Part shown: positions 8,414 to 17,197 of the stretch, piece by piece | How positions within the stretch are numbered: the stretch's first letter is position 1 | Layout of the letters: every line of letters starts with the position of its first letter | From: an uncultured Clostridia bacterium | GTDB taxonomy: Bacteria > Bacillota > Clostridia > TANB77 > CAG-508 | DNA length: 64,000 nucleotides | Assembly: GCA_944392805.1 (NCBI GenBank) | Contig: CALXXZ010000004.1 | Span: forward strand, 103,806-167,805 | Reading direction: 5' to 3' | The notes under the pieces: model-generated | What the model was told of the DNA's origin: nothing | What the model saw: only the letters and a program-made list of their open reading frames with translations | Databases searched by the model: none | Translations under genes and position numbers: made by a program

Positions 8414-10408
8414 TTATTTATCAATTGTCATACTTGCAGTTTCATCTAAGTTCATTTGATATGAGTTTGTAATGCCATCAATAGTTACTGTTATAGTAAC
8501 TGTTCCTTGTCCTGTAAAGGTAATTCTCTTAGCTGTTTCGTTTTCTTTTACAGTTTCATTATTTCTTGTTTTCTGTTCTCCATTAACCGTTACTTTGAAA
8601 CTTACATCTTTTGGTGTATTTTCTTTTTCAATTTCATTGCCCTCATCATCTTTTTCTATTATTTTGTCTTTATATCCTGTTATTGCCTTTACATTTATTA
8701 TTATTGTTCCTTCTTTAGTCTCAACTAATTTATTTACTGTAATTGTTATTGTTGTTCCTTCATCTACAGTTGTTCCTGAAGCAATACTTTGTTTTAGAAC
8801 AACTCCATTTCCTCTAGTTTTATCTTCATCATATTCAACATTTACTACTAAACCAGCTGATTCTAATGTTTGTTTTGCTGTTGCTTCATCTTTATATAAT
8901 ACTGATGTTACTACTACTTGTTTTATTCCTGTTCCAATACTTATATAAACTTTGACAGTATCACCTGCGTTAATTGTTTCTCCTTCTTCTATTTCTTGTT
9001 TTATGATTACTCCTGCTTCAACAGTCTTACTTGTTTCATTAATAAATTCTAATTTTATTTTTGCTTCTTCTGCAGCATCTTCTGCTTCTTCTTTTGTTAA
9101 GCCTTTTAGTTTAGGTACTGTTGTAGTTTCAGTTCCTAGACTTACAACTACTTTTATTTCTCTATTTTCTCTTATTTTTCTGTTTTCTACATATGGTGGA
9201 TCTTGTGATATTATTCTACCAGCTTCATATTCTGTACTATATTCTTGTTTTTCTTCTACATATTTTATTTTATTTTGTTCTAATATCTGTTTTGCTTCAT
9301 CAACAGTCTTTCCTACTAAATCAGGAATTTGAACTTCTTTTGGTCTTGTAGCATTAGATATTAATACTGTTGCACTTAAAGCTATTACAAATAGTAATAT
9401 TAATCCTACTATTGAAGATAACACTTTATGTTCTTTTATAAATTTTATAAATTTATTTTCTTTTTTCTTTGTTTTTGTCTGTGTTGCTTTTGGCCCTCTA
9501 TCTTCGTCCATTCCTAGTGTTGCCATTCTTTGTGTTGGAAAATCTTCTGTATATTCATTATTATCAACAAAATTTCCTGATGGTTCTTTTAGAGCTCTTT
9601 TTAAATCAAGTAACATTGCAGTTGCATTTTGATATCTCAAATTTGTGTCTTTTTTTAATGCTTTCATTATAATATCATTTACTGCTGTTGGAATATTTGG
9701 ATTTACATCTTTAGGTGCTATTGGTTCTTCTTGCATATGTTTTAATGCAACTGATACTGGTGTATCTGCATCAAATGGAACTTTTCCTGTAAGCATTTCA
9801 TACATTACTACACCAAGTGAATATAAATCTGATTTTTCATCTGTAAATCCACCTCTTGCATGTTCTGGTGAAAAATAATGTACTGAACCTATTGTTGTTC
9901 CAAATGCTGTTATTGTTGAATTTGATACAGCTTTTGCTATTCCAAAATCTGTTACTTTCGCAACTCCATCTTCTGTAATTATTATATTATGTGGTTTTAT
10001 ATCTCGATGTATTATATGATTTTTGTGAGCTATCTCCAGTGCTGATGCTATTTGTATTGCGATATTAACTGACCATTTCCATGGTAATGGCCCCTTTTCT
10101 TCTACTATTATTTCTTTTAATGTTTTTCCTTTTATTAATTCCATAACTATATAATGTAGATTTCCATCAACACCTACATCATATACTGATACTATATTTG
10201 GATGTGTTATACTTGCAGCTGATTGTGCTTCTACTTCAAATCTTTTTACAAATTCTTCATCAGTTGTGAATTCATCTCTAAGTATTTTTATAGCTACATA
10301 TCTGTTTAATACATGACATTTAGCTTTATATACTGTTGCCATTCCTCCACTACCTATTTTTTCGATTATTTCATATCTGTTTCCTAATAATCTACCTTTT
10401 AAATCCAT
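8414..10408 (-). CDS. prkC: PASTA-domain serine/threonine protein kinase
   Basis: A 664-aa membrane kinase that senses muropeptides and phosphorylates cytoplasmic targets. The kinase domain spans about residues 12-270: GSGGMATVYKA is the P-loop, AIKIL holds the ATP-binding Lys, HRDIKPHN the catalytic loop, and DFG plus SPEHARG the activation segment. A charged juxtamembrane stretch leads to one membrane helix (about 330-350). Three PASTA repeats follow outside the cell, starting at VQIPDLVGKT, TTVPKLKGLT and VVVTSVLYKD. The C-terminal ~100 aa are an extra non-PASTA domain. It starts 19 nt after prpC, its antagonist phosphatase. Confidence 0.96.
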   Translation of the reverse strand: MDLKGRLLGNRYEIIEKIGSGGMATVYKAKCHVLNRYVAIKILRDEFTTDEEFVKRFEVEAQSAASITHPNIVSVYDVGVDGNLHYIVMELIKGKTLKEIIVEEKGPLPWKWSVNIAIQIASALEIAHKNHIIHRDIKPHNIIITEDGVAKVTDFGIAKAVSNSTITAFGTTIGSVHYFSPEHARGGFTDEKSDLYSLGVVMYEMLTGKVPFDADTPVSVALKHMQEEPIAPKDVNPNIPTAVNDIIMKALKKDTNLRYQNATAMLLDLKRALKEPSGNFVDNNEYTEDFPTQRMATLGMDEDRGPKATQTKTKKKENKFIKFIKEHKVLSSIVGLILLFVIALSATVLISNATRPKEVQIPDLVGKTVDEAKQILEQNKIKYVEEKQEYSTEYEAGRIISQDPPYVENRKIRENREIKVVVSLGTETTTVPKLKGLTKEEAEDAAEEAKIKLEFINETSKTVEAGVIIKQEIEEGETINAGDTVKVYISIGTGIKQVVVTSVLYKDEATAKQTLESAGLVVNVEYDEDKTRGNGVVLKQSIASGTTVDEGTTITITVNKLVETKEGTIIINVKAITGYKDKIIEKDDEGNEIEKENTPKDVSFKVTVNGEQKTRNNETVKENETAKRITFTGQGTVTITVTIDGITNSYQMNLDETASMTIDK

Positions 10409-10427
10409 TTTTCTCTCTCCTTATAGG

Positions 10428-11162
10428 TTATATGTTTTTAATTACTACAACTGTTATATTATCTAACCCACCATTTTCATTTGCTAATTCAACAAGTTTG
10501 ATAGGTGCTTTTTCTATGTTTCCTTTTGCAATTTTAAAAATATCTTCTTGTTTTACCATATTTGTCAACCCATCTGATGTCATAAGTAAAATATCATCTC
10601 TTAAAAATCCTTTTACAGAAACATCAGGTTCAACAAATGCATTGCATCCAAGTGCTTTCATTAACATGTTTTTCTTTGGATGATGTTCCGCTTCTTCTTT
10701 AGTTATTGTTCCATCTTTTACTAGTTTTTGAACATAACTGTGGTCTTGAGTTAATTTACGTATAAAGTCTTTTCTTATTCTATAAATCCTACTGTCTCCT
10801 ACATGACCAATATATGCCTTATTATTATATATTAAACAAACCTCTAAAGTAGTACCCATTCCTTCAAGTTCTTTATCTTCTTTTGATTTTTCATATACTA
10901 CCATGTTTGCATATTCCATACTACTTGCTACTAATTGGATTAAACTTTGTCTGTCTTTTGGAGTTTCTTTAAAGTTGTTTTCTATATAGCTTTTTGCACA
11001 TTTTATTGCTAAGCTACTTGCTATTTCTCCACCTTTATAGCCTCCCATACCGTCTGCTAATAAATATAGTTTGACTTCACTTAACGAATCGGATATATAA
11101 TATGAATCTTGGTTCATATCTCTAACCTTACCTACATCCGATTTTGCATAAGCTATTATCAT
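10428..11162 (-). CDS. prpC: PP2C-family protein phosphatase
   Basis: A metal-dependent phosphatase that reverses PrkC phosphorylation. All PPM motifs are visible: VRDMNQDSY, LADGMGGYKGG, GDSRIYR, TSDGLTNM and DNITVVVI. The start is ATG 11162, preceded by GAGGTGAAATA. An upstream ATG at 11222 overlaps the rlmN stop but would add about 20 basic residues not part of the fold. The resulting 244 aa is normal. Gene order rlmN-prpC-prkC is the conserved Firmicutes order. Confidence 0.95.
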   Translation of the reverse strand: MIIAYAKSDVGKVRDMNQDSYYISDSLSEVKLYLLADGMGGYKGGEIASSLAIKCAKSYIENNFKETPKDRQSLIQLVASSMEYANMVVYEKSKEDKELEGMGTTLEVCLIYNNKAYIGHVGDSRIYRIRKDFIRKLTQDHSYVQKLVKDGTITKEEAEHHPKKNMLMKALGCNAFVEPDVSVKGFLRDDILLMTSDGLTNMVKQEDIFKIAKGNIEKAPIKLVELANENGGLDNITVVVIKNI

Positions 11163-11218
11163 TATTTCACCTCGTATCTTTCTTTTTATTGATGTTATAT
11201 CATACTTTATATATTTTT

Positions 11219-12256
11219 TCAAGAATTTTTATTATTATTTAAATTTTTTCTTCTTAATTGTCCACATGCTGCATCTATATCTGAACCTAATTCTCTTCTT
11301 ATTGTTGCAACAATTCCATGTTCATTTAGATAATCTCTAAATTTAATTATATTTTCATTTGAACTTTTTGTATATATACCATTTTCTATTTTATTTATTG
11401 GTATTAAATTTACATGACATATCATACCTTTTAATAATTTAATTAATCTTTTAGCATCTTCTAAGTTGTCATTATTGTCCTTTGCTAAAGCATATTCAAA
11501 AGATATTCTTCTATTCGTTTTTTCTATATAATCTTTACAAGCTTGAATAAGTTGTTCTATTGGAAATGCATTATTTACAGGCATCATTTCACTTCTTTTT
11601 TCATTTGTTGTAGCATGTAAAGAAATTGATAATGTACATTGTATGTTTTCTTCAGCTAATCTATATATACCTGGAACTAGTCCACTTGTTGAGATACTTA
11701 TATGTCTTGCTCCTATATTTATTCCTTTTGGATTATTTATTATTCTTATTGCATTTACAACATTATTATAATTATTTAAAGGCTCTCCTATTCCCATAAA
11801 TACAACATTTGATATTCGTATTCCATTATCTCTTTCTACTGCAAGTATTTGTTCAACAATTTCTCCTGATGTTAAATTTCTTACAAATTGTATTCCTGTT
11901 GATGCACAAAATTTACATCCCATTTTACATCCTATTTGTGATGATACACATAAACTATATCCATGATGATAACTCATTAATACTGTTTCTATAGCATTTC
12001 CATCTAATACATCAAATAAATATTTTTTTGTTCCATCTGATGATTCCTGTTTTTTTATTATATTAAAATTACACATTGTGTATTCTTTTTTTAATTTTTC
12101 TCTTAGTTCTAATGATAAATTTGTCATCTCATCAAAACTAGTAACTTTTGCGTCATATATCCATTTAAATACTTGTTCTGCTCTAAATGGCTTTTCTCCG
12201 ATTTCTACAAATTCTTGTTTTAATGCTTCTAAATCATAGTCTTTTATATTTTTCAT
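11219..12256 (-). CDS. rlmN: Dual-specificity 23S rRNA/tRNA adenine-C2 methyltransferase
   Basis: A radical-SAM enzyme methylating A2503 of 23S rRNA and A37 of some tRNAs. CKMGCKFCAST is the CxxxCxxC cluster motif. GIGEPLNNY follows, and the two catalytic cysteines are present (one in the N-terminal to core stretch, one in DAACGQLRR near the C-terminus). The 345-aa length is typical. Its first ATG overlaps the U32 peptidase stop by 4 nt, indicating coupled translation. Confidence 0.96.
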   Translation of the reverse strand: MKNIKDYDLEALKQEFVEIGEKPFRAEQVFKWIYDAKVTSFDEMTNLSLELREKLKKEYTMCNFNIIKKQESSDGTKKYLFDVLDGNAIETVLMSYHHGYSLCVSSQIGCKMGCKFCASTGIQFVRNLTSGEIVEQILAVERDNGIRISNVVFMGIGEPLNNYNNVVNAIRIINNPKGINIGARHISISTSGLVPGIYRLAEENIQCTLSISLHATTNEKRSEMMPVNNAFPIEQLIQACKDYIEKTNRRISFEYALAKDNNDNLEDAKRLIKLLKGMICHVNLIPINKIENGIYTKSSNENIIKFRDYLNEHGIVATIRRELGSDIDAACGQLRRKNLNNNKNS

Positions 12257-13482
12257 TTTTTTCTCCTAATTATCCAATCTTCTTCACATTTAATTGGAAG
12301 TAATATTTTTACTTTTTGATCTTTTACTCCTGGATTTACAAATTCAATTTCTTCATCAGTTTCATAATCCCATAATTTTTCTATTTTGAATTCTACTGGT
12401 TCTAATTGACGTGGAACTAATATTTCCATTGTATCTCCAACTGTTAATCTATTACGTATGTCTACAATTGTTTTTTCTCCATCAAATCCAACTACTTTTC
12501 CACCAAATTGATATTTTTCATTATATTGATGTCCATCATATTCTTGAATATCTTTATTTTTTCTATCATTAAAATAGAATGTTGTTAGTTCTCTTGTTTT
12601 TATTTTTTCTATTTCTTTCATATATTTTTCTGCATCATAATTTTTAGGGTCTTTTTTGTAATCATCTATTGCATTTCTATATACATTTACAATACTTGCT
12701 ACATAATATTCTGTTTTTAATCTTCCTTCTATTTTTAAACTGTCTACACCCATATCAATTATTTCTGGTAATTCTTTTATTAAACATAAATCTTTTGATG
12801 AAAATATGCTTGTTCCATATTCATTTGTTTCTATTGGCATAAATTGTCCTGGATTATTTTTTTCTTCAGCATATAGATTATATGACCATCTACAACTTTG
12901 TGCACAATCTCCTAAGTTTGCACTTCTACATGATAAGAAATCACTTAAAAAACATCTACCCGAAAATGCAAAACATATTGCACCATGTATAAATATTTCT
13001 ATTTCCATGTCTTCTGGTTTGTTTTCCATTATGTATCTTAATTGCTCTTTATTCATTTCTCTTGCCATTATCATTCTTTTAGCACCATTTTTACGCCAGA
13101 AGTTACAATCATGTAGGCTTACTATATTCGCTTGTGTACTTACATTTATTGGCACACTTGGTGCATATTGTTTTAATACTTCTATTACTCCTCCATCTGC
13201 TGCTATTATTCCATCTGGCTTTAATTCTTCTAGTTTTTTTGCCATTTCTATTATTTCTTCATATTTTTCATCCCATGCAAATATGTTTAATGTTACATAT
13301 ATTTTTTTACCTATACTATGTGCATATTTTATTGTTTTTACTAAGTCATCATCTTTCATGTCTGCTCTTGTTCTTAATGATAATGATGATGTTCCACAAT
13401 ATACTGCATCTGCTCCATATAAATATGCTATTTTTGCTTTTTCATATGACCCTGCTGGGGCTAATAATTCTACTTCTTTCAT
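12253..13482 (-). CDS. U32 family peptidase-like protein (TrhP/YegQ type)
   Basis: A 409-aa U32 protein. ELLAPAGSYEKAKIAYLYGADAVYCG is the N-terminal barrel signature, EIFIHGAICFAFSGRCFLS the family core, and SANLGDCAQSCRW the conserved Cys-containing segment. KIEGRLKTEYYVA follows. Relatives (YrrO/TrhP, RlhA) act in prephenate-dependent hydroxylation of RNA, including the tRNA wobble uridine that TrmR then methylates; trmR lies nearby at 14.7 kb. ATG 13482 is used because GAGGAAAG precedes it and the promoter -10 at 13518 leaves the upstream ATG (13512) at or before the transcript start. First gene of the rlmN-prpC-prkC operon. Confidence 0.88.
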   Translation of the reverse strand: MKEVELLAPAGSYEKAKIAYLYGADAVYCGTSSLSLRTRADMKDDDLVKTIKYAHSIGKKIYVTLNIFAWDEKYEEIIEMAKKLEELKPDGIIAADGGVIEVLKQYAPSVPINVSTQANIVSLHDCNFWRKNGAKRMIMAREMNKEQLRYIMENKPEDMEIEIFIHGAICFAFSGRCFLSDFLSCRSANLGDCAQSCRWSYNLYAEEKNNPGQFMPIETNEYGTSIFSSKDLCLIKELPEIIDMGVDSLKIEGRLKTEYYVASIVNVYRNAIDDYKKDPKNYDAEKYMKEIEKIKTRELTTFYFNDRKNKDIQEYDGHQYNEKYQFGGKVVGFDGEKTIVDIRNRLTVGDTMEILVPRQLEPVEFKIEKLWDYETDEEIEFVNPGVKDQKVKILLPIKCEEDWIIRRKK

Positions 13483-13517
13483 TTTACTTTCCTCTTTTTC
13501 TTTTTTTATCAAACAAT

Positions 13518-13546
13518 ATTATACCTACTTTTTTGGTTTATGTCAA
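13518..13546 (-). promoter_or_regulatory. Promoter of the U32-rlmN-prpC-prkC operon
   Basis: On the minus strand a perfect consensus: TTGACA (13541-13546), 17-nt spacer, TATAAT (13518-13523). The start predicted from it fixes the first gene's start codon at 13482. Confidence 0.9.
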
Positions 13547-13564
13547 TCAAAATCTTGCACTATG

Positions 13565-13593
13565 TTTACTTTTTGCCAATTTTTTGGTATAAT
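13565..13593 (+). promoter_or_regulatory. Promoter of the RelA/SpoT-like gene
   Basis: TTTACT (13565-13570), 17-nt spacer, TATAAT (13588-13593) with an upstream TG (extended -10). It is arranged back-to-back with the U32 operon promoter. Confidence 0.65.
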
Positions 13594-13646
13594 ATAATAT
13601 ATGAAGTTGTGCACATTGTCAATTGAAAATTGAAAGGAGATATTAT

Positions 13647-14561
13647 ATGACAGAAAAAGAAAAAATTTTAGGTAATGTATTTCGGGAAGCTTTATACACC
13701 AGTAATAGCGTTCCTGAAATGATGGAAGGCTTTAGTAACAATATCTTGCAAAATTTTACTAGCGAAGATTTCTTGTTATTACAAATGGCTTCACAGCTAC
13801 ATGAATCTGCTCAAATCCGGAAAATAGCTCATGAATACATGAAATTAATGTCTTCTATGAGTTCCGAATGTTTCAGGTTAATTGCCAGCAAACATCCTAC
13901 TTTACGCTTCTGCACCTCGCAAAGGTTTAAAAGCTCGGTAAGCGAAATTTATAAGAGATATGAGCGAGTACAAGACGGGCTGTCTCCTGAAATCAAGGAT
14001 TTGCCTGCAGTACGAATCATCCTGCTAGAACCAGAAACTCAGGAAACCCTTCGGCTAGAGTATGTGATTGCTCTAGAAATTATGGAGAATTTTTCAGCTT
14101 TAAATGCTGATTCCAATTTTCCTTTGGCTGTTAACTTATCAATTCCTGATAAGTCAGTCAGCAAAAGTTCGTTTAATCCGGATAAACACCCTGATGTTCT
14201 ACTTCCGGATGAATCCTTAATCATTTCTGGGCTAGACAAGCTAGGAAAAGATTACATTCGATTTCCAAAAGATTTTGGCTATCAATCTTTTCATATCTCT
14301 TTTGAGCTTGTTAGTAAGTCTAATTTACGTATCTTTGCTGAGGTCCAAATAAGAACTATCACTCAGCATCAATATGCAGAATTCGGACCAGCAAGTCATG
14401 TAGAATATAAGAACAAAAGGAATGAAAAGATGTCCGAAATATTCTATTTTGACAAAGAGAAAGTCCACATTAATGGGTATTATCCTAATCTAATTTCAGA
14501 ATTAGATTATTCTGGATTTTCAAAACCTATATTTGTTACAGAAAGATCAAAAACCTTTTAA
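13647..14561 (+). CDS. Divergent RelA/SpoT-domain (p)ppGpp synthetase-like protein
   Basis: A 304-aa stand-alone alarmone synthetase-like protein with no HD hydrolase or TGS/ACT domains. Synthetase landmarks align: R93-x-K95 in RFKSSVSEIYKR, D118 in DLPAVRII, KDYI (201-204), GYQSFH (211-216), and E232 in EVQIRT followed by H241 and AE (244-245). A ~75-residue stretch between DLPAVRII and KDYI is longer than in small alarmone synthetases. N- and C-terminal regions are not recognised. The start is ATG 13647 after AAAGGAG. Codon use is mixed (CGG, CTG, TCC, GAC) and less AT-rich than neighbours. Own promoter and terminator; transfer is possible. Activity is inferred. Confidence 0.8.
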   Translation: MTEKEKILGNVFREALYTSNSVPEMMEGFSNNILQNFTSEDFLLLQMASQLHESAQIRKIAHEYMKLMSSMSSECFRLIASKHPTLRFCTSQRFKSSVSEIYKRYERVQDGLSPEIKDLPAVRIILLEPETQETLRLEYVIALEIMENFSALNADSNFPLAVNLSIPDKSVSKSSFNPDKHPDVLLPDESLIISGLDKLGKDYIRFPKDFGYQSFHISFELVSKSNLRIFAEVQIRTITQHQYAEFGPASHVEYKNKRNEKMSEIFYFDKEKVHINGYYPNLISELDYSGFSKPIFVTERSKTF

Positions 14562-14600
14562 CTTGCAAATTGGCTCATCTGTCAAATGCAAGTAATTGAC

Positions 14601-14636
14601 AAAAAAGTTCCTAGGTCATTTCCCAGGAACTTTTCA
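14601..14636. terminator. Bidirectional terminator
   Basis: GTTCCTAGG/CCCAGGAAC hairpin at 14607-14630, flanked by six A on the left and four T on the right. It serves both the RelA-like gene (plus) and trmR (minus). Confidence 0.85.
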
Positions 14637-14658
14637 TTATTTATAAATAATTTTATTA

Positions 14659-15252
14659 TCATTTCTCTTCTATTTTACTTATTGCTAATCCATCTCCAAC
14701 TTCTAATATCTCTGTTTGTATATTAGGATTTTCTGTAACTTCTTTTATATATTCACGTAAATTTCTTACTGCTGTACGTTGTTTATGTTTATTATAATCA
14801 CTCATTACATAGCCTTTATATAAAATATTATCAGCTAAAATAACTCCATTTTTATTTATCATTCTTAATGCTTGTTCCAAGAAAAAAGGATATTTTCCTT
14901 TTGCAGCATCAATAAATACTACATCATATTTTTCATTTAAAGTAGGTAAAATTTCAACGGCATCTCCTTCATATATATTTATCTTATCTTCTACTCCTAC
15001 ATTTTTTATATTTATTTTAGCTTCAGCTATACGTTCTTCATCTCTTTCTATTGTATCTATTTTTCCGCCCTCTTGTAGATATTCTGAAAAGCACATTGCA
15101 GAATATCCAACTGCAGTTCCTATTTCAAGTATTCTTTTAGGTTTTATTTCTTTTAATATTTTATCTACAACTTCTAATGTGTCATCCATTATTATTGGAA
15201 TATGTTCATCTAAAGCTTTTTGTTTTATTTTTTCTAATTCTTCTATATTCAT
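14659..15252 (-). CDS. trmR: O-methyltransferase, probably tRNA 5-hydroxyuridine methyltransferase
   Basis: A 197-aa class I SAM methyltransferase. ILEIGTAVGYSAM is SAM motif I, IDTIERDE motif II, and VFIDAAKGKYPFF the metal/substrate motif of the caffeoyl-CoA-type family. ILADNILYKGYV follows. This matches YrrM/TrmR, which turns the wobble ho5U of tRNA into mo5U; B. subtilis trmR sits beside the U32 genes that make ho5U. Two U32 genes occur in this window (12.3 kb and 55.6 kb), though not adjacent. AAAGGAAG precedes the ATG. Gene identity is by family; substrate is inferred. Confidence 0.82.
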   Translation of the reverse strand: MNIEELEKIKQKALDEHIPIIMDDTLEVVDKILKEIKPKRILEIGTAVGYSAMCFSEYLQEGGKIDTIERDEERIAEAKINIKNVGVEDKINIYEGDAVEILPTLNEKYDVVFIDAAKGKYPFFLEQALRMINKNGVILADNILYKGYVMSDYNKHKQRTAVRNLREYIKEVTENPNIQTEILEVGDGLAISKIEEK

Positions 15253-15278
15253 AATTACTTCCTTTTCTTATTTTATTC

Positions 15279-15306
15279 AAGGCAAGTGGTATGTGCCACT
15301 CGCCTT
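15279..15306 (-). terminator. Hairpin after the 41-aa gene
   Basis: AAGGCAAGTGG/CCACTCGCCTT with one mismatch. The stem is GC-rich but no strong T run follows on the minus strand, so it may be a partial terminator or transcript-stabilising hairpin before trmR. Confidence 0.5.
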
Positions 15307-15325
15307 CTTTCGGGACTACAAAATT

Positions 15326-15451
15326 TTAATCACAGGTACAGCCATCATCGTCATCATCATACTCTGAATCATAGGATCTGTCCATTTCCTTTAGAAAAGT
15401 CCGATAAAGTTCTTCTAACGTAGGCTCTTTTTTTTCCTTTTCATTTTGCAT
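15326..15451 (-). CDS. 41-aa acidic mini-protein
   Basis: A short gene supported by context: a TTGACA-17-TAGAAT promoter (15487-15515), GAAAGGGG before the ATG at 15451, and a GC-rich hairpin after the TAA. The protein is a charged helix-forming N-terminus (KEKKEPTLEELYRTFLKEMD) followed by an acidic end, SEYDDDDDGCTCD, with a C-x-C pair. It has no signal peptide or membrane segment. The family is not recognised. Codons (CGG, TCC, GAC, TGT ACC) are less AT-biased than flanking genes. The Asp-rich C-x-C end could bind metal, but this is speculation. Confidence 0.65.
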   Translation of the reverse strand: MQNEKEKKEPTLEELYRTFLKEMDRSYDSEYDDDDDGCTCD

Positions 15452-15486
15452 ATTCTTTCCCCTTTCAAATTTTTTGCTATATCATA

Positions 15487-15515
15487 ATTCTACAAAATTC
15501 GAGTTAATATGTCAA
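15487..15515 (-). promoter_or_regulatory. Promoter of the 41-aa gene
   Basis: On the minus strand TTGACA (15510-15515), 17-nt spacer, TAGAAT (15487-15492), directly downstream of the TPR gene stop. Confidence 0.75.
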
Positions 15516-15517
15516 TA

Positions 15518-17101
15518 CTATCTTAATGAATCTACGCCTTGTTCCTCTGATTCAGGTTTTTTAGGTGTGTTTTTATCCTTATCTTGTACTTTTTTATCTT
15601 CGCTTAATATTTTTTGCATTTTGGCAATTCCTCTTTGTTCTTCTATTGTTAAATCTGCTATACATGTATATTTTTTTAACTCATTATAAGCTTTTTCCTT
15701 ATCATATAAAATTTCATATAATTTTGTTATTAAAAATATTGACTTTGCTCTATCTTTGAATTTTTCTAATTGCTTAACTATTTCTGGTAAATCTTCTTTT
15801 TCTATTTCTCCTTTACCTAACTTTTCTATAACATATTTAGAATATTCTCTTTGTTCTCTTGCCTCATCTTTTTTCTTTCTATCCAAATATTGTTCTATCA
15901 TATTCTCTTCTTCAATTTCTTTTCTTGTTTGTGCTATTTCATTTAAAATGTTATTATATTCTTCTGGTGTAATTGAAAATTCATCATCTATAAAACTTTC
16001 TAATCCATTAATCTTATCTTGTTTATTATCTGTGATTTTTGATTTTATATCTAATAACACTATTAAACTTTCAACATAGTTCGGATATTTTTTTGCTTCT
16101 TGTATCAATTGCTCTATTTCTTTTCTTCCTATATTTCCATAAATAAAATCTCTTCTAACTTGCTCTATAAATTCTTTTCTTGTCTCTTCTGTATAATTTT
16201 CTTTTAATCCTTGTTTCAACTGTTCTTTTTCTTTTCGTTTCTCTATTAAATGCTTAACTTTTTCTAGTCGTTGTTGTACATTTATTTGTGTTCCCTCTGG
16301 TGAATTAGATAATATTTCCTCTAAATATTCTCTTTCTTTTTCTAAATTTCCGTTTTCCCTTTCGATTTTTGATAAAAACCAAAGTGCTATTTCATCTTTA
16401 TCATAAACACTTAAAAGCTCATTTGCAGTTTGTTCTGCTTCTTCTCTTTCTCCTATTATAAATAATGCTTTAACTAATTTTTCTTTTGCTGTTATTTCTC
16501 CAGGGTTTTCTGCTAATATTTCACTTGCAATTTCTTTTACTTTTTTATAAGTACTTACATATGTTTTTTGTAAAGTATTATTTTGATTAAAATTTTTTCC
16601 TTTTATTACATTTTCACTTTGACGTTCTTCTGTTATCTTTTTTACGCTTCTTTCTAATGTTGCAATCTCTCTATACATTCTTTCTATAGGAGTTAATCCT
16701 CTGAAATTCTTGTTATTTTTTTTATTTTCTATACGTTCTTTTTTCTTTTTTAGTGCCTGATTATAAGGTTCATTTTCTAATATTTTATCTATATATTCTA
16801 TTGCTTGATTATAATTTCCTGATTTTTCTTCTATTATAGATAATCCGTTTAAAACATCTCTTGACTGTGTTTTATCTAATAATCCATATGCAATGTTTTT
16901 AGCCCCTTCTATATCATTTAAACCAATATATACATACATTAATTTAGTCTGCATTTCTAAATCATCTGGTAATATTTCTAATACACCTTCTAGACGCTCT
17001 TTTAAAGTTAGTAATAATTTTCTTCTTTTGTCTATATCTTTTTCCTCTCTTTGTTCTTTATCTAACTTAAATATTATTGATTTATAACTTTTTACATCCA
17101 T
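15518..17101 (-). CDS. Cytoplasmic TPR/coiled-coil protein
   Basis: A 527-aa soluble protein rich in Lys and Glu. Tetratricopeptide-like helix pairs appear near residues 45-75, 85-130 (GNYNQAIEYIDKILENEPYN), 190-270 and 430-480. Between them are long charged coiled-coil segments (about 130-190 and 360-430). There is no signal peptide, membrane helix or catalytic motif. TPR arrays usually hold protein complexes together; the partner is unknown. An AAGGAG site precedes the ATG, and a consensus promoter lies 20 nt upstream. It is probably a single-gene unit. Confidence 0.75.
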   Translation of the reverse strand: MDVKSYKSIIFKLDKEQREEKDIDKRRKLLLTLKERLEGVLEILPDDLEMQTKLMYVYIGLNDIEGAKNIAYGLLDKTQSRDVLNGLSIIEEKSGNYNQAIEYIDKILENEPYNQALKKKKERIENKKNNKNFRGLTPIERMYREIATLERSVKKITEERQSENVIKGKNFNQNNTLQKTYVSTYKKVKEIASEILAENPGEITAKEKLVKALFIIGEREEAEQTANELLSVYDKDEIALWFLSKIERENGNLEKEREYLEEILSNSPEGTQINVQQRLEKVKHLIEKRKEKEQLKQGLKENYTEETRKEFIEQVRRDFIYGNIGRKEIEQLIQEAKKYPNYVESLIVLLDIKSKITDNKQDKINGLESFIDDEFSITPEEYNNILNEIAQTRKEIEEENMIEQYLDRKKKDEAREQREYSKYVIEKLGKGEIEKEDLPEIVKQLEKFKDRAKSIFLITKLYEILYDKEKAYNELKKYTCIADLTIEEQRGIAKMQKILSEDKKVQDKDKNTPKKPESEEQGVDSLR

Positions 17102-17120
17102 GTTTTTCTCCTTTTGTCTA

Positions 17121-17149
17121 ATTATATACTATTAAATATAATTAATCAA
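17121..17149 (-). promoter_or_regulatory. Promoter of the TPR gene
   Basis: On the minus strand TTGATT (17144-17149), 17-nt spacer, TATAAT (17121-17126). Confidence 0.75.
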
Positions 17150-17162
17150 GAACGTTTTTATC

Positions 17163-17197
17163 AACTAAAAAGAGCCATTCTCAGGCTCTTTTTAGTT
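17163..17197 (-). terminator. Terminator of the Cys-rich gene
   Basis: Perfect 14-bp arms AACTAAAAAGAGCC/GGCTCTTTTTAGTT around a 7-nt loop, starting at the TGA stop codon. Confidence 0.88.
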
